A stretch of DNA of 64,000 nt from Dipteris shenzhenensis (Eukaryota; Polypodiophyta; Polypodiopsida; Gleicheniales), in assembly GCA_047967505.1 (NCBI GenBank), contig CM106540.1. The stretch is one strand, 5' to 3'. A program made the translations under genes and the position numbers. Below, in pieces: positions 21,729 to 32,401 of this stretch (position 1 is its first letter; every line of letters starts with the position of its first letter). The notes beneath the pieces are model-generated. The model made no database searches, was not told the DNA's origin, and saw nothing but the letters and a program-made list of their open reading frames with translations.

Positions 21729-23880
21729 ATAGTAGTAGGGGGTGTTTCCCCTCCTTTCATACAGTGGGTATAAACACAACTGGGTCCAAAGCATGGCTTT
21801 AAAAAAACTCTAAAAAATGGATCAAGCTCCACAAACAACATTGAGCAGATTGAGTATAAGAGTCCATAGAACAAAGTGCATAGATTCTCAAAGTAGCATC
21901 TTATGTTGACTCAAGTGGAGCTACAATAGCTACTTACTTAGTGAGTTATTTTAAAAGATTTCTCTCCTAATAGTCCAAGGATTTTAGTATCTTGCAAGTC
22001 TATCTGATGACAAGTATTTGAACCTAGAATTGCTCTTAGGGTAGCCCTTCATATCATTCCATCAATAAAGAATGTGTGATACATGCTTGGTGAGGAGAGA
22101 AAGATACACGATAAGATGAGAAGAATATTTGTGTACAAGCCAAAGAGGTTGGTAGGATATGGAAGACCAAGATTATGCCATGAATTCTGAGCCAATAAGG
22201 GATGAGCTGTGGGACCATGAGGAGGATTAAGGGGTAGACTTATAAAGACAAGCTCAAGGTAGATGATGACTTGGCTACGTGCGAAGGGAAGTGGTGTCTA
22301 AATACCATAGGGATACTAAAAGTGAACCAATTCCAAATTTACATCCCCGATGACTTGAACCCTTCAATAGGGAAGCAACTTTTATGTTCTAGTAGTCATC
22401 TACAAAAAGTCTCCATTTAGAGAAGTCTAATAGGTCAAGGTGAAGATCGAGCTATGAGCATGGTTCTCCATGCTAATGAAGGAAATTTTGCTCAACGGCA
22501 GGTCACACCTCAGGTTGAACAATAGGGAAGTAAAGGAGCGAGAGACCAAACATAGTCAAAGGTGAGCTTCTGACCAGAAGTCATGGTGTAGCTAGAAGAG
22601 AAAAAGCTAACAAAATAAGATGCCAATGGGACAGAGAATACCTAGTCCTACCCCACCATCTAAAAATCAGACATCGAGTCCTATGCCAATACTAGGATGT
22701 GACCATTTATGTCATTAGTGACATTCTCTTCTATTCCATGAAGAATATTCTAAAGCCCATCCTCTTCAAGTACCCATTCTCTTCTCTTCAGGAACCCATG
22801 TCTTCGTGTCTTTCTCCCTCAACAGGCTACCTTGCATGTCCTCTATTCCATGATGTGAAGTGGAGGGCTCTGTGGTGGTGTTTGTGCTACGGATACTAAA
22901 TGCCACGAGATGGTGCACATATACAAGAATGGTAAGCTAGAGTGTTTGCGGAAGCTTTTGGAGGCTGTGAGAATTCGAACAAAATTTTGACAGAGTTTCG
23001 ATATGATAGAAAGTGAGGTTCTAAAAATGAGTCAAGCTACTTATATAGGGATCTAGTAAAGCAATGAGTCAGCTTTAGCAATAGTGTAGCGGGTGGGCAT
23101 GGAGTCACTGGCATTAGCAAGAAATTATAGCAACAACTCAGCGTTAATATAGCAGTAGGGGGCATTATTATAGCCGCGTCAATTGGCTTTATTGAGATAG
23201 CATGTTGCAGCATTAGAGGCAGGGGCTTTATCCTTAAAGCAATGAGTAGTGTTAATTATGGTAGCAACTAGTAGGCAAGATGTTGGTATGTTACCATATA
23301 GTAGCACAACTGAGGCAGTTGTCGCATTATCAATGCAGCATTAAGGTTATGAAAGTGACTCAAATTTGAAGACCCTCATGATGATTTTGACTATCTGGCT
23401 AACCCTGCTAGACTTCATCTCAGTGCATGTAAGTGCATATGACATGGTGCAAACAATGTGGTAGAGAAAAAGTGAACAGTATGACCCTGGCCATGTGTTG
23501 GTGCAAACAATGTGGTAGAGAAAAAGTGAACAGTATGACCCTGGCCATGTGTTGGTGTGTGATAGACTTGGTAAATGAAGTGCGAGTGGACACATGAAGC
23601 CTAGTCACCCAACTGAGATGGACTAAACTATTACGGGGTGAAGGATTGACCAATGAATGATGAAAACTCAATTGAACCTACTGTATTCTCACCTAAGATG
23701 TAGACCTGCTATTTTCACCTAGACCCGACAATGGACTAGAAGTGTTAGATCTAGAAGTACCAGAAATCTCTCCAGGCGTTGTATTTTGCTCATCACACAT
23801 TTGAAGAGTGTGCGTGAAGTTTGTAGAAGTGGCGTTGCATGTTCGCTTGTATTGACCTCAACTAATTGGAGTACCGCTTG
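21729..23880. other. Anonymous intergenic stretch
   Basis: No credible coding frame or element end found on either strand. The composition is ordinary. It contains the 54-bp duplication listed separately. Confidence 0.4.
23445..23552. repeat. Perfect 54-bp tandem duplication
   Basis: TGGTGCAAACAATGTGG...CCATGTGT occurs twice head to tail (23445-23498 and 23499-23552) with no differences, so it is recent or conserved by conversion. On the minus strand each copy encodes HQHMARVILFTFSLPHC-type peptide, with no sign that it is real protein. Confidence 0.95.
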
Positions 23881-24355
23881 GAGTTTGGCATAGACACGAC
23901 GAATCCATTGATTTCCAAGTGCCTCGGTGAGAGCATTGTCATGTACCAGAGATGTTAGCATCATAGAAATAGTAGAAGGTTATTGTGGGACTATCCCTAC
24001 TTTGGAGATAGTTTCTTGTGGGACTACCGTGTATGTCACCTTTGTAGGAGTTAATGTTGAAGCTGCTTGTAGAGAAGGGTACTTCAAAACCCATCAAGCT
24101 TTGATCTACCTTGAGTATTTGCCTAGAGTTCGGCATAGACATGAGAAATCCATTGATTTTTGATTGCCTCAGTGAGAGCATTTTGTGTGTCTCAAACATT
24201 AGCATCATAGAAATAGCAACAGGTTCTTGTGGGACTATCCTCGCTTTGGAGACAGTTTATTGTAGACTACTGTGTATGTCGCTTAGAAGTTGATGCTAAA
24301 GCTACTTGTAGGGAAGGTTACTTTGGAACCCATCAAGCTTTGATCTGGCTTGAGT
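23881..24355. repeat. Diverged tandem duplication, period about 245 bp
   Basis: GAGTTTGGCATAGACACGAC... at 23881 recurs as GAGTTCGGCATAGACATGAG... at 24126. Shared phrases include GCATCATAGAAATAG, CTTGTGGGACTA, GCTACTTGTAGGGAAGG and CCCATCAAGCTTTGATCT. The two units differ at many positions, so the duplication is old. Confidence 0.85.
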
Positions 24356-25049
24356 GCAGTAGGTCCTTGTGTTACTATCCCCTTTTTAGGGATACGTACT
24401 TTTGTAACTGCCATAGCTCAAATTGTTGATTCCTATAGCAAAATTATTTGGGGGTACAAGGTCATGTCACTTTGTTTTACCTTTTCTGTATTAATCCCTA
24501 AGATCCCAATAGTAGGTTCTTGTATTGCTACCTCTCTTTGAGAGGAAGGTTCTTGTGTAACTACTAGGGCTTGGTGATGTAGGACGTTCCCTAGTACTGC
24601 CTATAAAGGTGCATGCCTTGGGCACCCATATGAAGTTGTTGCCCTGATAAAATCCCTAAGGTTCCAATAATTGCTTTGATATCCACCTCGAGTGGCACTT
24701 TTGCTGACCCTTTGTTTGTTGGTGTCTACTCACATTGTTTCTCCTTGAGCATGTAGTTTTAGTTTTTTTGGATGCAACGAGAGAGTGGGTAGACTAAATT
24801 GTACTTTGATTATTTCTTGGTGAACCTAGGAAGAGGAACCAATGTTTGAGTCCTTTGTGATCCCTTATCTTGATGTGCTCTTGATGTAGCTAGGGTTGGA
24901 CTATCATCCTTCTTGGGTGTAGCTGCGATGGGGACAACTTGTGGAACCATGGGGTCCATCAGCTACTTGTTGGCATTTCTTACTTTAGAGGATGTTGTAA
25001 TGGAAGCTTTTTCATCGATTGAGACCACCGATGTGAGGCCATTATTAGT
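24356..25049. other. Anonymous stretch left of gypsy E
   Basis: A further weak echo of the upstream repeat (AGTAGGTCCTTGTGTTACTATCCC) at 24357, then nothing recognisable. It may be decayed RNase H/integrase of element E, but no motif supports this. Confidence 0.3.
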
Positions 25050-25760
25050 TAGGGTGGGGCGGTAGCTCCAAGGTGAGTATAGTCCATGGAGATTCCATTT
25101 TTGGACACAACATGTCCTAGTATGACCCCATGTTGAACCCATAATTGGGATTTAAGAGGGTTGAGGGAGATTCTATAGAGGAAAGACCTTTCAAAAACAA
25201 GTCGAAGGTATTTAAGGTGGTCATCCTAGTTGGAATGAATACACAGATTGGTCTAGAGATACCTCTAGGAAATCTCTCAGATATTCTTTAAAAGCTGTGA
25301 TCATTGGTCTTTGAAATGTTGCAGGAGCATTGGTGAGCCCAAAGAGCATCACTTTGGAAGCATAAACTCCCCACTCTATGGCAAACGTGGTTTTGTGTTG
25401 ATCCTTTGGCGTTATGGATACTTGATTGTATCCAGAGAATCCATCTAGGACACGATAGGCCTCCTTTTTGGCAACCTGTTCCAACACATGCTCCATGAAG
25501 GGCAGTGGGTAGTGGTCCTTTTGAGTCATGGCATTTACCTTTTATAGATCTACACAAACTCAGACCTTACGATTCTTTTTCAAAATAATGACAATTGGGG
25601 ACATCCAGTTCATATCTTCAATCTTGTAAATGAATCCTGCGTCGATTAACTTTTGTATCTCTTCCCTTACAATCGTCACATATTTCATATTTATTGGGTA
25701 GGGTCTTTTCCTGTGGCATATCAATGCTCGTCTCAGCCCTCTCTTGCATTGCATGCCTGG
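25050..25760 (-). pseudogene. Reverse transcriptase of gypsy E
   Basis: The minus strand gives IQKLIDAGFIYKIEDMNWMS, SPIVIILKKNRKV, YRVLDGFSGYNQVSITPKDQ, IEWGVYASKVMLFGLTNAPA and, after a one-base insertion, LCIHSN...RISLNPLKSQ and VQHGVILGHVVSKNGI. At the catalytic box the frame reads SLDQSVYS where VFLDDLCIHS is expected (about 25235-25265), so the insertion falls exactly on the second catalytic Asp codon. Close to element A in motif wording. Confidence 0.82.
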
Positions 25761-26995
25761 AACACATTTATAGAAGTAGTCCTTTTTTTGGTATCAGACT
25801 CATCGACAAATAAACTACTGATCATAGGGTGGGCTTCCCAAGTCTAGAAGTCGACCCTCACGATTTGTTCATTTTTGCACAAATAGATTCTGTTAGAGAA
25901 CTAGTGATGGACTAGGCTTGCTGCGCACATGAAGGGTCATCCTAGCTAGAATGACATCATAACCATCCGACTGTCCATGGAATCCATTATGACAAACCAG
26001 AGATGGTAGGTGAGGCCGAAATATTTGATCTTAATATCCCTCAAAACCCCTATCGTCCATCTAACATTACCCTATCATTGTTGTTTGGGTAGGTAATTAG
26101 AAGTACATAATTGGTGTTGTTGCTTTCAAAGTACTGGCCTAATTTATTGACCTATATCTTTAGTAGATTTGGCTCTTCCTCGGGGGCTTTAACTATCTCG
26201 GTAGTCAGCTCCTCATGGTGACCATTTGTCCATTCATCCAATCAGATATCTTTCTCCAAAGGATAGGATTCCCTTTTAATAGGGCTGCTATAGGCATTTT
26301 TACCTCCATGGGCAAGAATGCAACTAGCCCTGCCACATATCAAGGTTGGCTGATCATCTCTTGGCCTTACGATTGTGGCTCTTTGAACCCATAAAAGGAC
26401 ACAGGGTCTCGTCAGCAGCTTGGTGCCAAGTGGGATCCTCTTCAAAGCCTTTGTGTCTTAGGAGTGACCTTCCCACCAATGTGCCACCTGAATCTTCCTA
26501 CTCCACCTTTTCTGGGGTGGTCGAAGGTTTGGGAGCTCTTTTTAGGACTTGATGGTATCCATACTCTTATTGGTCTTGAGCCATTGCTCAAATTTCTCCT
26601 GACACTCACGGACCAACTATCGTGCCTCTGCGAGGCATTGCTTCTTGAGAGCAGCATCAAGGTACTTGTTATGACCGATCGGACTTAAGTCCTACTTGTG
26701 CAATTGTACCTTTCTTGCATTACAACTTTCCTTGGGCCAAGGGTTGTTAAGATCTAGAATCGATCAAGTGTGTCTTGAAGATGTAGAAGTGGATACGGTG
26801 GCTGTGTCCTCATCGGACCTTCTCTAGATGATGACTTTATTTGATCTCTTCCCTACTTTAATTGCACCCGTGTGGCCCTTGTCTTGAGGTTGAGTTGAGG
26901 CCGCTTTATCCCTCTTGGACTACTTTTAGAGTCCCTTACTCATAGCCCTAGCCTGGGCCCTCGTAATCACATTCAATGATACTGAGGACACTTGG
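25761..26995 (-). other. Degenerate protease/spacer region of gypsy E
   Basis: Lies between the Gag knuckles and the RT. Only broken short frames (26242-26445 and 26442-26660 minus). A protease active site could not be found with confidence. Confidence 0.4.
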
Positions 26996-27620
26996 CCTCT
27001 CTCGATGCTCAGGCTACTTTGAATTAGGGGCCTTGTAGGTGTCCTTCTCACAGGAGAGTCCTTGTACAAATGGTCCACCCTACATCCCAAACATAACGGA
27101 GCATTTGGGTTAGTAGCAGATGTTTCGAGTGGGGGTTGGTCATCCTTATAGGGATAGTCTTTCAGGAAGTGAGGTCCTTGGTACTTATAACAAGCTATTG
27201 GCTGATTGGTTGTGGCCTTGTAATGACACTCGCTTGCTTGATGGACACTTGTCCTCTCTCAATGCTTAGGCTAGTCTTAGAATCAGGGGCCTTGTAGGTG
27301 TCCTTCTCATGGAATAGTCCTTGTACAAATGGTCCACCCCGTAGCCCAAACATAATGAAGCATTTGGGTTAGTAGGGGATGTTTCGGGCAGATCCTTATA
27401 GGGATAGTCTTTCAAGAAGTGAGGTCCTTGGCACTTATAACAAGCCATAGGCTGATTGGTTGTTGCCTTGTAAGGACACTTTCTTGCTTAGCGTGGGCCT
27501 TGACAAGTATAACATTGAATGGCAGACCTGCAGTTCATGGTGTTCATATCCTGGGTTCATTGCATGGTGGAAGCCATTTGATACACCAGAATATATTGTT
27601 CATCCTGCATAAAGTTGTGA
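26996..27620 (-). pseudogene. Gag zinc-knuckle region of gypsy E, tandemly duplicated
   Basis: The minus strand encodes CYTCQGPR-stop-ARKCPYK, then ACYKCQGPHFLKDYPYKD and LCLGYGVDHLYKDYSMRR, then a second diverged copy with CYKYQGPHFLKDYPYKD and LCLGCRVDHLYKDSPVRR. The DNA shows a tandem duplication of 257 bp (units from 26996 and from 27253). The knuckles are unusual and partly lack His or Cys ligands, so they are degenerate. Assignment to element E rests on position and strand. Confidence 0.65.
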
Positions 27621-27688
27621 CTTATCTGGTTGGACTGGTACACAGAACTCTCATATGGTGAGAAATCGGATGTCGAAATGGCATAATC

Positions 27689-28153
27689 TTGATCCTCTTA
27701 CTCACTACCCACTCCGGAAGCGCTCGCGCAGCTTCCACTCCTTCAGACTTTGCTACCGTCATTCCTCCTTACTCATCAAGGGATCTCTCCTATCAAATCA
27801 CATGTGCCGGAGAGATAATAGAATATAAAAAGAGCAAAGCAGTGATGGCCGCCATGAGGAGGTTGATGAGTCATCACTTCAAGAGCGGCATAAATACCGA
27901 TTGGCGGTATCAAGATGCCCAAAAGAAGCAGGCAGTCATCGATGAGTTAAAACAAAGATACCCTCATCCGCCAAATGTGAAGTTTAATGACGATTATATG
28001 CGAGAGTGCATGGGTTTGGTCTTGGAGCATCGTAGATCAACCTTGCATACTTCCATCACAAAGGGGTTGGCTAAACCTAGCTGGGCAGACAAAGCTGATC
28101 ACTTGATTCATAGGCATAATTTGAGGTGGTGGAGGTTGGTGGGCCTAAGATGA
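27689..28153 (+). CDS. Orphan 154-codon ORF of unknown function
   Basis: An open frame on the plus strand. The ORF's first start codon may not be real, since the frame is open upstream to near 27680. The residues look protein-like: SYQITCAGEIIEYKKSKAVM, then VIDELKQRYPHPPNVKFNDD, CMGLVLEHRRSTLHTSITKG and LAKPSWADKADHLI. Charged helices followed by a KP-W-D turn resemble the poorly characterised DNA-binding-like regions of plant transposon-borne ORFs, but I cannot name a family. Both neighbours are retroelement debris on the opposite strand. It may be an exon of a lost gene or a transposon ORF. Confidence 0.4.
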   Translation: MILLLTTHSGSARAASTPSDFATVIPPYSSRDLSYQITCAGEIIEYKKSKAVMAAMRRLMSHHFKSGINTDWRYQDAQKKQAVIDELKQRYPHPPNVKFNDDYMRECMGLVLEHRRSTLHTSITKGLAKPSWADKADHLIHRHNLRWWRLVGLR

Positions 28154-28199
28154 ATGGTGGCAATGGGGAGTTTTGAGCCCTATATGGCCCTTGGTTGGC

Positions 28200-28737
28200 C
28201 AAGGATCTCCTTGTATAGCTAGATAGCCCTAATTGTACTAGGGAATAGGCTTAGGGTATTGACATTGCGATTTCTCGTGATCTCCCCATTGTCTACAGTG
28301 GGCACAGTAAAGTGCCAGCCTAGCCCTAAGGTAGGGGCACTCATTCATTGGGTGGTTGCCTGTGCAGAGACCACACCACACATTGTCCTTCCTTGGGAAT
28401 AGATGAGGATTGATCAGGCCTTTTCTTGGTTACTCCGCCCTTGATTTAATGGGCTACTCAGTTAAGAAGATCAATGGCTATTTCATCAATGTTTGCACCC
28501 TTAGGAGTTGGAGTTGCCTCCTTAGCCTCACTTGTACTAATAATCCATTGCCACTTGGAAGCCTTGAATGATATATAGAGTTCCTCCCTCTTTACCATAA
28601 GAATTACATCATAGTCAAAGTACTTGCACCAGGCCTGAAAATTGAAGGCCTACACTCACCTTCAATGAGAATGCCAAATTTTACTATGGCCTTCTAATAG
28701 GTGCCCACAACATTGGAAAAATGGGTATTTGAATTAA
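28200..28737 (-). pseudogene. Gag-like zinc-knuckle remnant
   Basis: The minus strand reads FQAWCKYFDYDVILMVKREE (about 28590-28650), then VWCGLCTGNHPMNECPYLRA and YCAHCRQWGDHEKSQCQYP (about 28250-28390), two Cys/His clusters of retroelement Gag type. Stops and a frameshift break it. It differs from the E knuckles and probably belongs to another gypsy element. Confidence 0.5.
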
Positions 28738-30256
28738 GAGGAGGGAGTGTGATGCCTGATTAACATAAGCTTGTGGAAAGAATTGAGCAAGATGGCTGAT
28801 TAAGCTAAGGTGGATAAACGGAAGTTTCTAGGTATGGTTGCATCTCGAAGCTTCTGGGCTTTGCCTCTCTCCCTCTTGTTGCCTCGGTGGCGCCAAGGGT
28901 GCATGTGTGGCGTAGTGGCAAAGGTCCACTTGTAATATCGTGAGCTTGGAATATAACTTGAGAAATCTAGTGGACGAGGATAGCCAAATTCCTCTTTAGA
29001 AGAGATTTGGTCATACTTGTAAAATCGAGATCTAGAGAGAGAAAGACTAAGAGCCCTCACCCTTTGAGGTACCTTCACAAGTACCTTCACAACAAGTACC
29101 TCCACAACGTACCTCCACAAAGTACCTTCACAAGGTACCTTCACAAAGTACCTTCACAAAGTACCTTCAGCTCCCACTCTTGAGTGGCATTGTGTTCATT
29201 ACTACTTTGCTGTTCTTGCGCAAATAGTCTCCACGTGTCCATGCTTTCTCACGTGATTGTGCTCAAGCATGCTCTCACCCTCACACTCCTCCCGCCTCTT
29301 ATCTCCTCTAATTTCCTTCTCGCTCCTCCTCCCTCCTCCTCCCTCCTCCTCCTTGCTCCTCCCTTCTTCTCGTCCCTCCTCCTCCTTCCTCCTCCCTTCT
29401 TCTCCTCTCTCCTCCCTTCCCCTCCTCCCTCCTCCTCCTCCTCCTCCTCCTCCCTTCTTCCTCCCTTCCTGCTCATGTACCTTGGTACCTCCTTCTAAAC
29501 CCTCAATGCCATGAATAAGTGCAGGAGACTAGCTGTGCACTCCTCAACCTTGGACTCCTAAACCTTGGAACCCTTAGTTAGCTTCCTCAACTCTATCCTT
29601 CTTTTAAACCCTGCAAACCCTTTGGGATTTTTTTCTTTCAAAACTCTTTGGTATTATAGCTATGGTACTCGATTGATTAGAGGCAAATGGTAGTGGTTGC
29701 AAGGAGAGGGGGATCTTTACACTCATGCCATATCTTCTCAGCACCTAGTCACAGTCAATCAAGGAGGTGGCTTGCAGCAGTCTACCCTTGTACATGCTAG
29801 TTTTGATTTCCACACTTCAGCCTACACCTCTCAATGGAATACGACCTGAGGACACTTGTGAACACCTATGCTACAATGAACGATGACACGACTTTAGGTG
29901 ACCAACACCCTCGGACCTTGAAAATGAGAGGAAAAGTGACAACACCTCTATATATGCGTCACCCACCTCACTCAAGCACTCACTCTCTCCCTTCCTCAGC
30001 TTTTCTGTGCTCGCTGCTCTCACCCTTCTCTCTCACTGTGCTGCGTGACAAAGTGCTCCAGCTACTCTCGTAACATATTTCACCCGTAGCCTCAGCTTCA
30101 TAGTCTTCATTGTTGAGCCTTTGATTGTAATTGCATTAAAGACATAGAAGATTGCGACTCTATTCGGCGCAAGTATTAGATACTCTCCATCTGTGCGTCC
30201 GTCTCTTGCAGCAATCGTGCCTTTGAGGAAATCTCACTCTGGGAATTTTCTTTGCA
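28738..30256 (+). repeat. Gypsy-type LTR with polypurine tract, plus orientation
   Basis: AAGAGGAGGGAGTG (28736-28749) is a good polypurine tract, followed by TGATGCCTGATTAAC as LTR start. Inside are GTACCTTCACAA units (29075-29170), the phrase TGGCATTGTGTTCATTACTACTTTGC shared in part with 6540-6565, a CTC/CCT tract (29290-29470), a TATA box (CTATATATGCG near 29947) and a segment like 7248-7345. The 3' end is uncertain (TTTTCTTTGCA near 30256). No coding remnant of a matching plus-strand element is visible to its left. Confidence 0.6.
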
Positions 30257-30550
30257 AAAATAGAATCAATTTGCAATTGATTCCAATTCGAAAAGATGAG
30301 TGGTTTCGTAGCTACAAATGTTTGAAGTTGAATGAGCCATTAGGTAGATGATGGATGAATGTACTATGGCCTTCTATTCTATTAGCTTCTAATAGAGCCA
30401 AAAAGCATATATTTATATGTATATTTTGAAGCCCAATTTTTTTGAAGGCCTTAAATTGAAGGTTTCGAGAATTTGCTTGGGAGGAAAACAAGATGAATAT
30501 CATTCATAAGGCCTGGCCGAGAATGTGCAGCATGCAAAAGGAGGCAGAAA

Positions 30551-30588
<38 letters not shown>

Positions 30589-30785
30589 TGAAGGGAAGAA
30601 TCCGAAGAAATTAGCGGGTTTGAAACGTTGATGTGGCTCCAATCCCTCAAAAAAAAAGAAAAAAAAGAGCTTTCTCAAATATGCCATAGGCTTCAAGGCC
30701 GAAAAGAACGTGTCACATTAGGAAGGGAAAAGTATATATAGTAGCTCTTGGAAATCTGAATCGTTGAGGAGCTTGGGCCTTGGCG
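30257..30785 (+). promoter_or_regulatory. Upstream region and probable promoter of the RBR gene
   Basis: Contains a (GA)16 tract at about 30554-30585, an A-rich run near 30648-30668 and a TATA box, TATATATA, at 30733-30740, about 50 bp before the ATG. A TATA box so near the start implies a 5' untranslated leader of only about 20 nt, so a start further upstream cannot be excluded. GA repeats are common in plant promoters; function here is inferred. Confidence 0.5.
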
Positions 30786-32365
30786 ATGATGGCAACAGCT
30801 CCGCATCCGCCCGCTGACTTGCTCTCTCTTCAATCAGATGAAATTTCTCGTGCCTCCATCGCTCAGTCGGACTTCGATTTTGCTTACCACCTCCAGCTCG
30901 AAGAAGCTTCCTCCCTTTTTCATCACTCTCCCCAGCTTTCTTCCCCTTCCCCTCACGACCGCTCTGTCGCCTTCGCACTTCAGAATCTGGAGCTTGCCCA
31001 ATGCCAGCAGCAGACGGTCATCGCCCGTGAAGCACAACTGCTCCAGCTGGAGCTCAAGCGCCGCGCCCATGACGCTAAGTTTGCGCAGCACCTCTTAGAC
31101 CTGGATCAAAGCCATTCGGAAACCCAGGGAGATCTATGTGCAGATCCCTTTGAAATCAAAGAAGCCGAATTGGATGAACAGATTCTGCCCTGCAAGCTGT
31201 ATTTTACGGCTGTATCGTCAGGGAGCGGGATTGAGGACTCCAGGACGCCGTCGGCAATAGGCGCAGTCGTTTTGGATTCGCCAGGAAATGTTTTGATGGA
31301 ATTGCGAAAACCGTTGGATTTAGGAATTACAAAAACAGCAGCAGATTACATGGCGCTGATAGCAGGATTAGAAATGGTTTATTCCATGGGTGTCCGAGAC
31401 GTCGAGGCGCACACCGACTCTGTTATTGTTTATAATCAAGTAATGATATCCACCTTCTCGTACCAGAGCAATAATAATAAAATGCTACGATAGATTTTGC
31501 GGGAGGCCATGCATGGGGCCCTGTATAAGAAACCTGAAACAACAAATGAAGAGCAGACGTAGTTTCAAAATCCTAAGAGGAAGGAAACGGAGAGCTACTA
31601 TTTCAATCTAGCAGCAAGAAAGGAGAGAGGAAGAAAATTAAACGGAGAGAGAGAAGAAAAGAGAGAAAAAATTATAAGCGTCTATGAATCTAAAGATTTA
31701 ATAGAGAGAGAGGGTAATTGACAAAAGCCATTACTTTTGGTTTGTGTGCCTAGTGCACTTTCCAAAAGTTCTAAAGGCTCCTGGAAACCAGCCTAAGGAA
31801 TACCATAGGCTGAGATGAGAGCCTTCGTGTGTGTATCACTCCTATTTATGAGCTCTTTTATATATAGGTGTGTATGTACACATATAATTACCCAAAAAAA
31901 AAGTGTGTTTGTGTATATTTATATATACATAGTTCGTATGGTTGGCTGAACCATACGCGTATGAAATAATTATTCCGTACGTGTATGGTACGGCCAATCA
32001 TACTTGGCTTTTTTTGGGGGGAAAAAGGGGTTCCCAGACGTTTATGAAAAAATCAGTTTCTTGACTTTAAAATCGATACAAGTTTAAGTTGAGAGTTTTG
32101 TAGCTCTTTGTCAATTAAATGTGTACAATGTATATTTCCCTGTTTTTTTTAAGTAGGGTCACGTATGATTCAGCCCCAGGGGCTGGGCTGATCCATACTT
32201 CAATCATACTTCCATAGCCGTATGCCATATGCGTATGATAACGTATGGAAAAAACTATGTATACAATATATGTACACACTTTTTTTAAAAGTAAAATCCA
32301 GTGCTGTGTATTTATAATGTCATAACTTTACAAGAGGGAAAGTCTTGTAAAGTCTCCATATATAT

Positions 32366-32401
<36 letters not shown>

